Positions 36,491 through 46,490 of a stretch of DNA of 64,000 bases are shown here, piece after piece; position 1 is the stretch's first letter; every line of letters begins with the position of its first letter. Where the stretch lies: positions 666,720 to 730,719 of the forward strand of contig JAKSZT010053928.1 of the NCBI GenBank assembly GCA_026826555.1. The letters are read 5' to 3'. The position numbers and the translations under genes were made by a program. The notes under the pieces are model-generated. The model ran no database searches. It worked only from the letters and a program-made list of their open reading frames with translations, and was not told where the DNA came from. This DNA is from Tolypeutes matacus. Its lineage: Eukaryota; Chordata; Mammalia; Cingulata; Chlamyphoridae.

Positions 36491-36992
36491 TGTGTTTAAA
36501 CATTGCAATGGCGAAATAGTTCCTTTCTAACCCAAGAAACAATATTTACCCTGAATTTATTACCAAGGAGTTTATCTTATCTTGGATCATCATAGAGCTC
36601 AGTCCTATGTTGAATTATAAAAGAACATTCCGGAATTGTCCCCACTTTTTATTTGTCCTTGCCTCCTGTCTTTGACTTTCAGTAATAGTCACAAAGGGCT
36701 TCACAGCACAGAATCCTAAGTGCAGTGCCACATTGTTTTCTGTTTTATGGCTCTATAATCTCCTCTGTTGTAAATACATTCAGAAATGATTGTGGCATTT
36801 TCTTGAAGCTTCAACATTTTTTTAAAAAATGATTTATTTTGATAGAGTGTTAGCCTCATGATTTCAAATATTAAGTTACTTGGTTCAGGTGATCTTACTT
36901 TTGCCCCTGTAAATGTGTTAATGTCACCCCACAGACTGTGAAATTTCATTTCAGATTTTTTTTTTTTCTTTCTTCATTTGATTTTCGTGCAG

Positions 36993-37070
36993 GAGAAGAA
37001 CTGAATTCTTTGAACTTGTCAGTAAAGGAGACTGTGATTGGAACAACAAAAACCATCGTGATATATTTCG
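36993..37070 (+). CDS. PDE11A: PDE11A catalytic-domain exon 4 of 7 in window
   Basis: This 78-bp exon lies after a long T-rich tract ending GTGCAG at 36992. The 5' splice site is CG|GTAAGA at 37071. It contributes one base of a Glu codon, 25 full codons and 2 nt of an Arg codon. The peptide reads RRTEFFELVSKGDCDWNNKN then HRDIF. FFELVSKG and HRDIF are characteristic of PDE11A. The stretch GDCDWNN differs from human GEYDWNI as I remember it, which may be normal divergence in a surface loop. Exit phase 2 matches the exon at 43378. Confidence 0.96.
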
Positions 37071-38088
37071 GTAAGAAACAGCTCTTGTTTATGTGTTTCT
37101 TCATCATTTGAAAGATTTAACCACACTCTTCCGACAGTTCTAAGAGCATACAGGTAATTTTTAAAATAACATTGGCTTAGTGTATATTCAAAATGTTCAA
37201 AAAGGAAAGAATAAAAGACTATGTCTTAGAAGTGAAACATTGTATTTTTGCCTCCTCTCCATAAATTTGCCTTCAAATTAGAAAATGATGTTCAAGTTAG
37301 GCAGCAAGCCATGATTTCCTGTTTCCTGGGGAGTGGGGGATGGAAGGTGGGGAAATGGGGGGCTTTTGAACCTCAGAGACCAGAGTTACACAGCACAAAG
37401 GAAAATGGAGAGTTAACTTTCTATTCTAGACTTTTTATAGGACTTCTTCTCAGTTGTTTAGAAAGGACAGGAACAAAGCATCCTTTTTACATGGCACGTT
37501 TTAACCACCCTCTTGCAGCCATTCTGGATGGTGAGGCACCGTCCCACTTTCCTTCATACCCCGTCCTTCCACTGTGACTGCTTCGCCCATCCCCAGACCT
37601 TCTGCTTTCTTATTCCTGTTCTGAAGCTGCTAAGTGTTGCTGGGGAAACTTTTGAGGCCAGGAAGATGGGCTCACTGTGTCCCATCCACAACCAGGCAAC
37701 CTCTGGAATCACCCCGAATAGGATCCCTGTCATAGCTGTATAAAATCTCTGCCACCACCTGCAGGTCCCGGTGCTCGGCCTGCGCCTTCCCTCTGCAGCA
37801 CACCCTGCTTCACACTGTCTTAAGGCCTCCTCACTGAAGGGCCCTCAGTTTCTCCTCTCTCTACTTCAATATCTCGCTGTGTTATCTTACAGACCTTTTT
37901 CTTCTTCTTTTCCATCTCAGAAGAGAGAAAGGCTCTTCCTCTCTCAAGATTAGCACCTCCACTAATTCCATTCCCTCCACACACACCCCTCCACCCCACC
38001 CATCACCCCAACCTTGCTACATAAATCGTGCTGCACCTTTGGCTTGCATTTTCAAAATCAGTTTTTCTTATCATGCTCCTCCCAGGAG

Positions 38089-38550
38089 TATCAGTCAGGC
38101 TTCTCCAGGAAGACAGATATATATATAACATAGGTTTACATAGTATTTGCATCATGTGGGGTATATAGTGTAAATATTATGAGATTTATTATAGAAATTG
38201 GCTTATGTGACTGTGGGGATTGGCAAATCTGAATTCCATATGACAGGCCGCAAGCGGGGAACTCCAATGAAGGTTTTCAATGAATTCCCTAGAGCAGCTG
38301 GCTGGCTGAAGTAGAGATGGAAGTTCTTTTTCCTGACTGCTGAAATCATCCGTTCTCCTTTAAGGCCTTCAGCTGATTGGATGAGACTTCACTCGTTGCT
38401 GAAGTCAAATACCTTAGTTGATTGTAGATATAATCAGCCATAGAGGCAATCAACATACTGATGATTTAAATCCATGAAATATCCTCACAGTAGTAACAAT
38501 CAAGCTAGTGCTTACTTGACCAAACAACTGGACACCATAACCTGCCTAAA
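38089..38550 (-). mobile_element. LTR-like interspersed repeat, antisense
   Basis: The stretch starts AGTATCAGTCAGGCTTCTCC and ends with TTGACCAAACAACTGGACAC. Its complement resembles 52588-52990 on the + strand (TCCAGTTGTTTGGCCAAA, GATGAGATTAGCATC). The pattern suits an old mammalian LTR family whose exact name I cannot give. Limits are approximate. Confidence 0.55.
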
Positions 38551-38779
38551 AACATGTTTCCATCTCCCCAAAGAGCATTCCCTAAAATCTGCCTTCTCCT
38601 CAAGGTCCATCCTTGTTTTCTTCTTTCCTTTGTTCTCACACTTTGCCCCCATACCTCCTAACTTCTTGCAACACAATTTCTCTTTCTTATTATATAATTT
38701 TTAACTCCACAAATAATTATATGAAAACATTATTTTTCTGGTAATAAAGTAAAATGTTTTAAAAAACCCTGCAAACCTC

Positions 38780-39100
38780 TGTTAAGTTACAACCCCAAAT
38801 CCCATACTGGCTGCAGGTCTGTATCCTGTTATCAGTTTGTTGTAACCTTCCAGATCATTTCCGAAGCATTTACATACCTATGTACTCTTCGAGAAAATAC
38901 TGTTTTGTGTATTTCTTGTTTGGTTTAATGTATATTATATATTTGCATATCAAACTGAACTTGATTTTTCATTCAACTATAAGCCTTGGGATGCTTTCCA
39001 TATCTGTACCTCATCATTTATTGTTGCATAGCATTCCAGAATATGAATATACTGCAAAGCATTTGGTCATTCCTCTACCAAGGAATTTAGTCTGTGAAAT
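38780..39100 (-). mobile_element. Old L1 (L1M-type) fragment, antisense
   Basis: Contains TTGTTGCATAGCATTCCAGA and ATGAATATACTGCAAAGCAT after CTTTCCATATCTGTACCTCA, the complement of the L1M 3'-end pattern. Confidence 0.65.
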
Positions 39101-39230
39101 GACATTTCTGCTCCTTTTGAAAGTCACCAGTCACCTTCCAGATATCAAATCCAATGGCCTTTTTTCTCTTTAGTTTCCTTGATCTCTTTTCAGCTCCTGA
39201 GTTGGCTGTTCCTTTCTTAAAATTCTCTCC

Positions 39231-39449
39231 TGGGTGCAGATGTGGCTCAAGCAGTTGAGAGCCTGCTTCCCGCAGGGAGGGCCCGGGTTTGGTCCCCAGT
39301 GCTTCCTAAAAACAAAAACAAAACAACAAGCAAACAAATGAAAAAAACAACTCAGGGGGGAGCTGATGTGGCCCAGTGGTTAAGCACCGGCTTCCCACAG
39401 AAGAAGTCCCGGGTTCAATCCCTGGCTCCAGTACATTAAAAAAAAAATT
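39231..39449 (+). mobile_element. Dimeric xenarthran SINE, sense
   Basis: The left monomer (TGCAGATGTGGCTCAAGCAG, GGTTTGGTCCC) ends in AAAAACAAAAACAAAACAAC. The junction CAACTCAGGGGGG precedes the right monomer (AGCTGATGTGGCCCAGTGG, GGTTCAATCCC) with poly(A). The junction is the complement of that in the dimer at 35972. Confidence 0.87.
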
Positions 39450-39832
39450 GTTTTTTCCTCCTGCCTTGCTTTTCTGGATTTTCTACTTTCTTTCCTACTC
39501 CTTCTTCTCCTCTTTGTTCTTCTCCAGCCCTAAATGTAACTGCTCCCACCCAACCTTGGTTCTCTTTGCATGCTTGTTCTTAGCTTCCTCGTGGCTTCAA
39601 CTATCCTCTCTTCTCCACTGATGCCCAATTGGTTTCTTGGCCCTGGCCTCTCTTCTGTGCTCCACTTCTAAAGTGCTAATGCCATTCAGCATTTCCACCT
39701 GGATGTTTTCCTGCAGAGGTTTTCAAACTTTTTTGGCAGGGAACCCCATATTGAGGCAAAGTCTTGTTTGGAAGTAGAGTATGTAAAACAGAGCTGTTCA
39801 GGTGCTTTCCCCCTCCCCCCATCACTGCCCCT

Positions 39833-39835
<3 letters not shown>

Positions 39836-39865
<30 letters not shown>
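39836..39865. repeat. (CA)n microsatellite
   Basis: About 14 perfect CA units; it gives a poly-CV pattern when translated on the minus strand. Confidence 0.92.
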
Positions 39866-39869
<4 letters not shown>

Positions 39870-40672
39870 CCCATTTCATGGTTAGACTCACATTGGTGCA
39901 CCAAAGTTGGCTCTAGGGTACACTGTCTGTAGAAAATGTTAAAATAATAATAAAACTTACCCATAATAAAAAAAAAAGAAAAGAAAAAAAAAGAAAAAGA
40001 AAAAGAAAAGAAATAAAGGGATAAGTACTGAAATAAAGATCAAGTTTCTGGAAAAAAAAAATAATAATAACAAAAAAACTAACCAAAAGACGACCTGCTT
40101 TTTCATCAGCAAGCGCCAGCAATTTTAAACAATGTCAGTGATTAAATAGCCCTCCCTGAAAAAAAATCTTTTGTTTGTATAAACTCTAAACAATTGCTGA
40201 GGTTACTACTGAGTTCAAATTAGCACATTTTTATTACTTATCCTTTAATTGTTCATGTATTGTACATGTAAGTTAACTCCAGGAACTCCCAGTTATACAT
40301 TTGGCCCCTCACACACATGGACTTGGCCACACACTTTCAAGTGAAAGTTCCCAACAGTTTGGAATCTTTCAAGCTCATTTTGGGTGTAATTTGTGTCTCC
40401 AATCCATTGCTACATCATATTCCTGTTTTTAAATAGTATATTCAAAACAAACACTAAGAATATAGTGATTATAAAGAGTAAGAAACATAACTTGAGTTCC
40501 TTCAATTCTGTCATTTTGTGTGACCACTCGTGGTTTTAACTTGTATTTAAAATTTAAAACAGTGAAAAAGAATGAGAACTGTGAGATGTAATGGTTTTGG
40601 TTGCTAATTCGGTTCATACGTGAAATCTTTTATTGAATTTGAATATCCTTAAAGTTAAAGTGTATTCCTTTT

Positions 40673-40848
40673 TTTTTAAAGATTTTATTTATTTATTCAT
40701 TCATCCCCCCCTTGCTGCTTGTGCTCGCTGGGTCAGCTAACCACACCGTGCGGGCGGGCTTGCCTTCACCAGGAGGCCCTGGGAACCGAACCCGGGGCCT
40801 CCCATATGGTAAACGGAAGCCCCACTGATTGAGCCACAGCCGCTTCCC
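40673..40848 (-). mobile_element. Xenarthran tRNA-derived SINE, 190-bp type
   Basis: Antisense copy of the same family as 1524, 4752 and 17338. Target duplication AAGTGTATTCCTTTT is perfect (40658-40672 and 40849-40863), although its T-rich end merges with the SINE tail. The GC-rich body and tRNA-like head (B-box complement GGGAACCGAACCC) are intact. Confidence 0.95.
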
Positions 40849-41224
40849 AAGTGTATTCCTTTTAAACTGCTAATTGTTTTAAAATAAGAGACCGTATCAA
40901 GAAGATCACAATGATTACTACAAGATTATTATTGAAAAAAATTTGGCATGTAGAGAAGTATGTTAAAAATGATCTCCTCCAAATATCAGCTACTCTAGGT
41001 ACACCGCTGTTCTTTCCCCACTTAGAAGAGAGATAGTTGTGTCCTACTTATTCCTGCCCATTCATTCAATTGCGCTGTGCAGATTGAGACACTTAATTGT
41101 AAATTGGACTAGAAATATGGAACTTCAAGATTAAAGCAGTTTATGTAAAACCTCTCCCTGCTCACTGACTCTAGAAAAGACCTTTCACTTCTTGTGGAGG
41201 TCTGACGAAATAAACGAGATAAAA

Positions 41225-41530
41225 CTGCTCGTTTGTCTTCTTCAGTCTCCCTTTGTAATCTTCCACACCTTTGTCCTTGCCTTTCCATTCTCCCTGCCCT
41301 TCCTTGTTTAGGCTCATATCAGTTTATGCTTTCCAAGTGGTCTCCCTGCTTCCACCCTCTCCTTCAAATCATCACACTTGCTACCTAAAGTTATCTACCT
41401 AAACCCCCCAACCTTCATGACTCCCCAGTGCCAATCAGAAAACGGTCTCAGCCACGACATTCTATCCTACCTTCCAGCCTTTTCCATCTTTCTTCTCTGC
41501 ATAGACCTTCTGCTCCACCTCTGAGTATTT
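41225..41530 (+). mobile_element. LINE L2 fragment, sense
   Basis: Contains GTGGTCTCCCTGCTTCCACC followed by CTAAAGTTATCTACC and ATGACTCCCCAGTGCC, matching L2 ORF2-end order. Diverged. Confidence 0.6.
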
Positions 41531-41554
41531 ATTGAAAATAAAAATTCTTCTGTG

Positions 41555-41735
41555 AGACTTTTGTAAATTCAAATCCTAGCTTTGCCACTTCCTGGCTATT
41601 TAACCTTGTGCAAGTTACCTAAACTCTCCGAGTCTGACTTTTCTGATCTGTAAAATGGAGATAGAATTAGTAGCTCTAACTCACAGATACTATGTAAAGC
41701 GCCCTATAATGCCTGCTAATAAGGATTATCATCTG
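41555..41735 (+). mobile_element. MIR SINE, sense
   Basis: Contains CTAGCTTTGCCACTTCCTGG, GCAAGTTACCTAAACTCTCC and CTGTAAAATGGAGATAGAAT. Confidence 0.9.
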
Positions 41736-41964
41736 AGCACCTAGCAGAAATTCATATACTTGGTGATATATTTGAGAAGTAAGCCTCAAATTATCAAGCA
41801 GAGAGAACCCAAGTATTTATCCAAATGATGATACAAAGAGGCAATCTCACAGAGATTACTGATTATATTATTGTCTGTCTAGGAAAGAGACTGCAAAGTC
41901 CAGTATATTACCTAGAATCTTGTTTCCCTTGGGTAGAACCTAATTCATGAAGCATCTGAGTCTA

Positions 41965-42150
41965 GCAGCATTTTGGTAAGCACAGTCTCTGGAGCCAGAC
42001 AGCTGAGTTTGAATCCTGAATGCTTTATTGACCTTGGGAAAGTGGCTTTTTCTCTCCATGCCCCTATCTCCAAGGGTTGTGATGAGGATTCATTTAGTTA
42101 GTAGTTATAAAGCACTTAGACCCGAGGCAGGCCCACAGTAAGCACTGTAG
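41965..42150 (+). mobile_element. MIR SINE, sense
   Basis: Contains CTCTGGAGCCAGACAGCTGA, GTTTGAATCCTGAATG, GACCTTGGGAAAGTGG and GTTGTGATGAGGATTCA, with GGCCCACAGTAAGCACT at the end. Confidence 0.88.
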
Positions 42151-43377
42151 AAGTACTTGTTACAGAAAATCAGATATGAAGAATAGGCTGATGTGTCTCT
42201 CTCTGCACTGTGCGTAGCACAGGGATGTTTGGGATTAGATACTTCATAAATGCTGCTGGACATACACGTGTTGCTGCTGCCGGCACTGCCTGGTGGTACT
42301 CTGAATGGCCTTTTGTTATCTGCGGACTCTGCCTTGTTCCCTGGAGGGGTTTCCTGGGGAAGTTACACAAACCCCACTACGGTCTGGGGATGCTCTGCCA
42401 TCTGGGAAGCAGACACTTTTCCAAGGCACTGGAATCTGGCTGTGCGTGAAATGTTGACACCTGACGTCAGGGCAGCCCTCTGACCTTAACAACGAACCCT
42501 TGCTTCCAAAAGGAGTTAGCCAAGATGTGGTTTCCCAGCTCAAACCCTTCATTACCTGCTGCGTTTAGTACAAAGAAAGCAGATTTTGGACAAAGAGTGT
42601 GCCTTGTTTCCCCACGCCCCCGCACCCCACCCCGCCCCCACCATCAAACCAGAAGCACCAGTGCTATCTACAGTTTGAAATGTTCCTCATGTTTTTGTAT
42701 CAAAAATTCAGTGTGAATTCTAGTTAAACACAATAGAAATCAGTCCCTCAACAATCTGATTCAAATATTTCCTGTGCTTTCGTAGGCACTCGAATTAATA
42801 AAGCTGCAGCCGAATATATTTCTTCTTCGTACTGCATATAAAACATGGTTGTGGCCAGGTAGTAAACTGGAGTGAAGCAGTGTGGCTCTTACCCGTAAAT
42901 CTTAGCTCTAGAGAGCAGATGAAAATGAAGGCGCCCTTTATGTGGTGTGTGCCTCACCTCTTTTGTGTAGGTTTTCTTCCGTTCCCATCAATTAGTGATA
43001 AGTCGGTAAAGAAATCCATCAGCCATGTATATAATATTACATACTTATTCCCTTACTTAAAGTAAAGAAATGCATTGGCCAATATAAATTATTTTAAACA
43101 GAGCTTGCTTAGCTCGTGCATAGAGAATTTCCTTGATCTGCTGCAGACAAAACAAAAGGGCCACCGGAGGATGTGATAGCTTTGTCTCCATAAGAGAGTG
43201 GCCACATGATGGAGAAGCTGAACATAGGGACTTATAAACAGTGCTGCCCCTTTTTGAGGGAAAGAAAATGTGAGCTGGCCTCGTTTTCAACTTTATTTAT
43301 TTATGTATCTGGGACGGGTTTGTTTGGGAAAGCGACAAAAGATTATTCAGGCTGTTTTGTTTGGTTCTGTTTTTCAG

Positions 43378-43441
43378 ATCAATGTTAATGACAGCCTGTG
43401 ACCTTGGAGCTGTGACCAAACCGTGGGAGATCTCCAGACAG
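43378..43441 (+). CDS. PDE11A: PDE11A catalytic-domain exon 5 of 7 in window; ends at a GC donor
   Basis: This 64-bp exon begins after CTGTTTTTCAG at 43377. It encodes the rest of an Arg codon and SMLMTACDLGAVTKPWEISR then Q. The Asp in TACDLGAVTKPW is the third metal ligand of class I phosphodiesterases (family knowledge), so this small exon is essential for catalysis. The frame and the join to VAEL in the next exon require the exon to end at CAG (43441), which makes the 5' splice site GCAAGT instead of GT. The nearest downstream GT (43446) would add four bases and break the frame. Confidence 0.96.
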
Positions 43442-43447
43442 GCAAGT
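43442..43447 (+). promoter_or_regulatory. PDE11A: Non-canonical GC 5' splice site (GCAAGT)
   Basis: The exon-intron boundary reads CAG|GCAAGT. Except for C at +2 it is a perfect match to the U1 snRNA consensus, as is typical of functional GC-AG introns. The paired acceptor at 49452-49457 is an ordinary TTTCAG. GC donors are generally weaker and are often found in alternatively spliced introns (established knowledge). A dense G-run cluster begins about 35 nt downstream. Confidence 0.85.
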
Positions 43448-43476
43448 AGTGATTAATGGCAGGACTCAGCAGCGGA

Positions 43477-43501
43477 GGGGCTGGGGGCGGGGGGCGGGGG
43501 G
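43477..43501 (+). promoter_or_regulatory. Intronic G-quadruplex motif next to the GC donor
   Basis: Four G-runs of 4, 5, 6 and 6 are separated by CT, C and C on the sense strand, so the intronic RNA carries the motif. Runs this long with 1-2 nt loops are among the strongest predicted quadruplex formers. G-runs just downstream of weak 5' splice sites are known to act as intronic splicing enhancers through hnRNP F/H. A role here is an inference from position. Confidence 0.7.
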
Positions 43502-44139
43502 CAATATTCCCAGAGTCCTGGCTACTGGCGCTGAAACCCTCGTCAATTTGCATCAGTATTAACATGGTGTAAAAAATAGCAGGAGGCTTAGGGGCGACAT
43601 AGTTTATTGCACAGTCTTTTCTTTATCATGCTTGCACTGAGGAATATTTCTGTATTCCATAAACTAATCCAAATAACATTTTGACCTAATCCAAATAACA
43701 TTTGACCATCTCTTAGGGCAAGAGTTTCAAAACCTGTTTTTGAATAGGTAATTGTGTTTTAGCACAAAGTCCTGTTTTTCACATCTGGAAAAAAAAAAAA
43801 AAGGTTAAAAGGAAATTCTATTTTTATTTTTGAAGACTATTTAGAGATTAGAAGTTTCTTTGACCAAAGTGTTCAGAATCCAATATAATTTGCATAAAAA
43901 ATCATGTTTCTACCACCTATCTGGTTTGACTGCCAAAAAGTGTTCTATAGCAAGTATAGCTTTCAGGCAGGTAACTAATTACCCAACTTAAGATCCTTAA
44001 TTACAGATACTATTTGGAGGTTAATAGCTCTTTAAGTTGTATGAACTTCTGTGTGGGCTGTGGGGTCCAAAACAGAAACTTGGTATCTTAAGATGACATT
44101 TTAGGGCAAATAAGACATATTTGTATAACAATAAATAAC

Positions 44140-44775
44140 TAATATTTATTGGCTGTTTTATATGTATTATTTCATTTAATCCTCAAACCCCTTTTTGAGG
44201 TAGGTATAGTTATTAAGTAAGGCTGAATAATGGCTTCCCAAAGATAGCCAGTCCTAATCCCTGGCTGTAAGTCTAAGAGTTGTAAGTGTTACCATATAAG
44301 GGGAAAAGTGTCTTTGCAGATGATTAAGTTAAGCATCTTGAAATGGAAGGATTATTGTGGGTTATTAAAGTAGGCCCTAAATCCAATCACAAGTGTCCTG
44401 AGAAGAGAGAGGGAGAGGGAGATCACGTGAGGAGAAAGCAAAGATGAAGGGAGATTGGAGAATGCAGTCACAAGCAATGGAATGCTAGCAGCCGCCAGAA
44501 ACTGTAAGGGGCAAGGCAGTGACTCTCCCAGAGCCGGCTCTGCCAACACCTTGATTTCAGCCCACTGAAACTGGTGTTAGAATTCTGGCCTCTGAGAGAA
44601 TAAATTTCTATTTTTTTAAGCCACAAAGTTTGTGGTATTATTATAGAAGCTGTAGGAAAATAATTATTATCCCTGTTTTGCAAATGGAGGAAATGAGGCT
44701 TAAAGTATAAAATGCCCAAGTTCATATAGCTAGTGAGTGGTGGAGCTAGGTATTCAAATCCTAGCAGATTAGCTC
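44140..44775 (-). mobile_element. MIR SINE, antisense, split by an LTR
   Basis: The left part 44140-44215 has TTTCATTTAATCCTCAAACC. The right part 44664-44775 has CCCTGTTTTGCAAATGGAGG, AAATGAGGCTTAAAG and ATAGCTAGTGAGTGGTGGAG. The two join to a continuous MIR when 44216-44663 is removed. Confidence 0.85.
44216..44663 (+). mobile_element. MLT1-like solo LTR
   Basis: A 448-bp LTR of the ERVL-MaLR style: GGCTGAATAATGGCTTCCC, GTCTTTGCAGATGATTAAGT, CCTAAATCCAATCACAAGTG, GCCAACACCTTGATTTCAGC, GAGAATAAATTTCTA, TTTAAGCCACAAAGTTTGTG. It is flanked by TTATTA at 44210-44215 and 44664-44669, consistent with a short retroviral target duplication. There is no internal coding region. Confidence 0.85.
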
Positions 44776-46317
44776 CAAAGTCTTCATTTTTCAGAGTTGT
44801 CTATACTTTCCTACGCACTTGCATCATTTAAATGCGTCCATCATCATTTTCAAATGATGCACATGTGCCAGAGGAATAGGTAGTTATCACTCAACCCTGA
44901 ATCTCAGTAGCTAAAAACAATAAATTGCTTCCAGGGCTGGCTGGGCCTCTTTGTCTTCATTGTGGCCTGGGGCTGATGGAGCAGCCACTCTCTGGATCAT
45001 TGCTGCTTATTGTGGCAGAGGAAGAGAGAGCCCTGGAGGGTCTTGCGCTGGATATTAAATCCCCCCCCAACAATTCATTGGCCAGAGCTTGTCACATGGC
45101 CCCACCCAACCACAAGGGGGACAGGAAGGACAGTCTTTCCATGTGCACAGAAAGCTGAAACCAGAAGTAGTTGGCAAAAGCATGGCTACTGCTCTCTGTC
45201 CTTCTAATAGCCGAAAATGTGATTCTCCTTCCTCCAGGGAAATATGTTCGTCCTTTCCCCAAGGGAGACAACCCAAAGTTCTCATCAGACATGACATTAA
45301 GCCCTAAGTCCAGGGTCTCTGGGTAAGACATGTTAGTCTCTACATCAGGTCTGGATGCAAATTAAAGACCCGCAGTCGTCCAAAATACAGTGTGCATACA
45401 CCCAAAACACAAAATGCCCGTGACACTCACATTCAGAAAGGAAAGAGATGAGCAACATTGGGCAGTAGTGGTCCATTACTATTCCAAAACCTAGTTGTGC
45501 ATTCTCTGTGAGGGGTCCCTATCCTATGGTGGCCCTGATTGTGGGGGTGGGGGGTGGGGGTCCCCAGTTCATTATTTTCCATAGCCTTTGGATCCACCCT
45601 GGAAAGTTATTCCTTTTTCATTATCCTCCTTGGCTATTGCTGAAGGCCAAACAGCTTTTTCAGTCTACTTTCACCTAAAGAGGGTTAAAGGCCCTATGGT
45701 TGTTTTGCGTTCTAAACAGACTCAGGTTTGTGGTCTCTTTGGCACTAAAATTCTTAAACATTTAGTCAAGTTCTTACATCTTTGATTCTAGTTGATTCCC
45801 TGTGCAAATAACTACATACACAGTTCTTTTCTATACAAACTTAAATTTGCTACATACGACCTAATTCATTCAGAGATTTTAACCATGGGTGTGCTAGCCA
45901 TGCCCATAGTTAAAATGGGTAGAGATTAAGATTTGATTCTTGTTGCAAGACTGAGTCTTAATTGGCCTTTGCCTTTTAAAACATCTTCCATGCCTACAGG
46001 GCCCTGATTTTGTGACTTGCATCATTCTTTCTTATTCCACATTATCAACCTGCCAATCCTTTTTTGAGCTCATCTCTTATGATATTTAGCAAAATAGAGG
46101 CAATAGCAATCATCACATGCTAACGTTTTGTTTTCCATTTTCTTCTCCTAAAGCTCTAAGTTAATTAGGTACATCATTTGCTTTATTTTAGTGAGAATTG
46201 TTGTTCAAAATATTGCCACTGTGTAGCAGAGGATGTCATTCTTACAGCCTTCAATAAGTTTCCTCACAGTCTGATAACCGGTCCCCAAGCTGATGCCACA
46301 TATTGTAGGGTTTTTCT

Positions 46318-46490
46318 CTCCCTCCCTTCCCTCCCTCCCTCCCTCCCTCCATCCCTCCCTCCCTCCCTCCCTTCNNNNNNNNNNNNNNNNNNNNNNNNNN
46401 NNNNNNNNNNNNNNNNNNNNNNNNNNNNNNNNNNNNNNNNNNNNNNNNNNNNNNNNNNNNNNNNNNNNNNNNNNCTCTCTCTCTCTTTCT
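46318..46490. repeat. (CCCT)n and (CT)n simple repeat with a 100-N gap
   Basis: (TCCC)n occupies 46318-46374, 46375-46474 is exactly 100 N, and (CT)n follows to about 46490. The fixed gap length marks unknown true size. Open frames that run through the Ns are artefacts. Confidence 0.95.

Larger units (their letters stand above)
23155..36992 (+). other. PDE11A: PDE11A intron between exons 3 and 4
   Basis: 13,838 bp, GT-AG, the largest complete intron in the window and the densest in lineage-specific SINEs. Sections with nothing recognised include 24600-25900, 27650-27730, 27915-28490, 29480-30350, 31720-32380 and 33170-34600. Confidence 0.8.
37071..43377 (+). other. PDE11A: PDE11A intron between exons 4 and 5
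   Basis: 6,307 bp, GT-AG. Holds an LTR-like repeat (38089-38550), an old L1 fragment (38780-39100), a dimeric SINE (39231-39449), a (CA)n tract, a 190-bp-type SINE (40673-40848), an L2 piece and two MIRs. 37200-38080 is C/T-rich and possibly decayed L2. 39970-40020 is a purine-rich A/G tract. 42150-43370 shows no recognisable repeat or gene apart from a C-rich stretch at 42609-42640. Confidence 0.8.

Noticed and set aside
43442..43450. Alternative GT donor four bases inside the intron (GTAGTG)
   Set aside because: It would add GCAA and shift the frame against the perfectly conserved next exon, and matches the consensus poorly.
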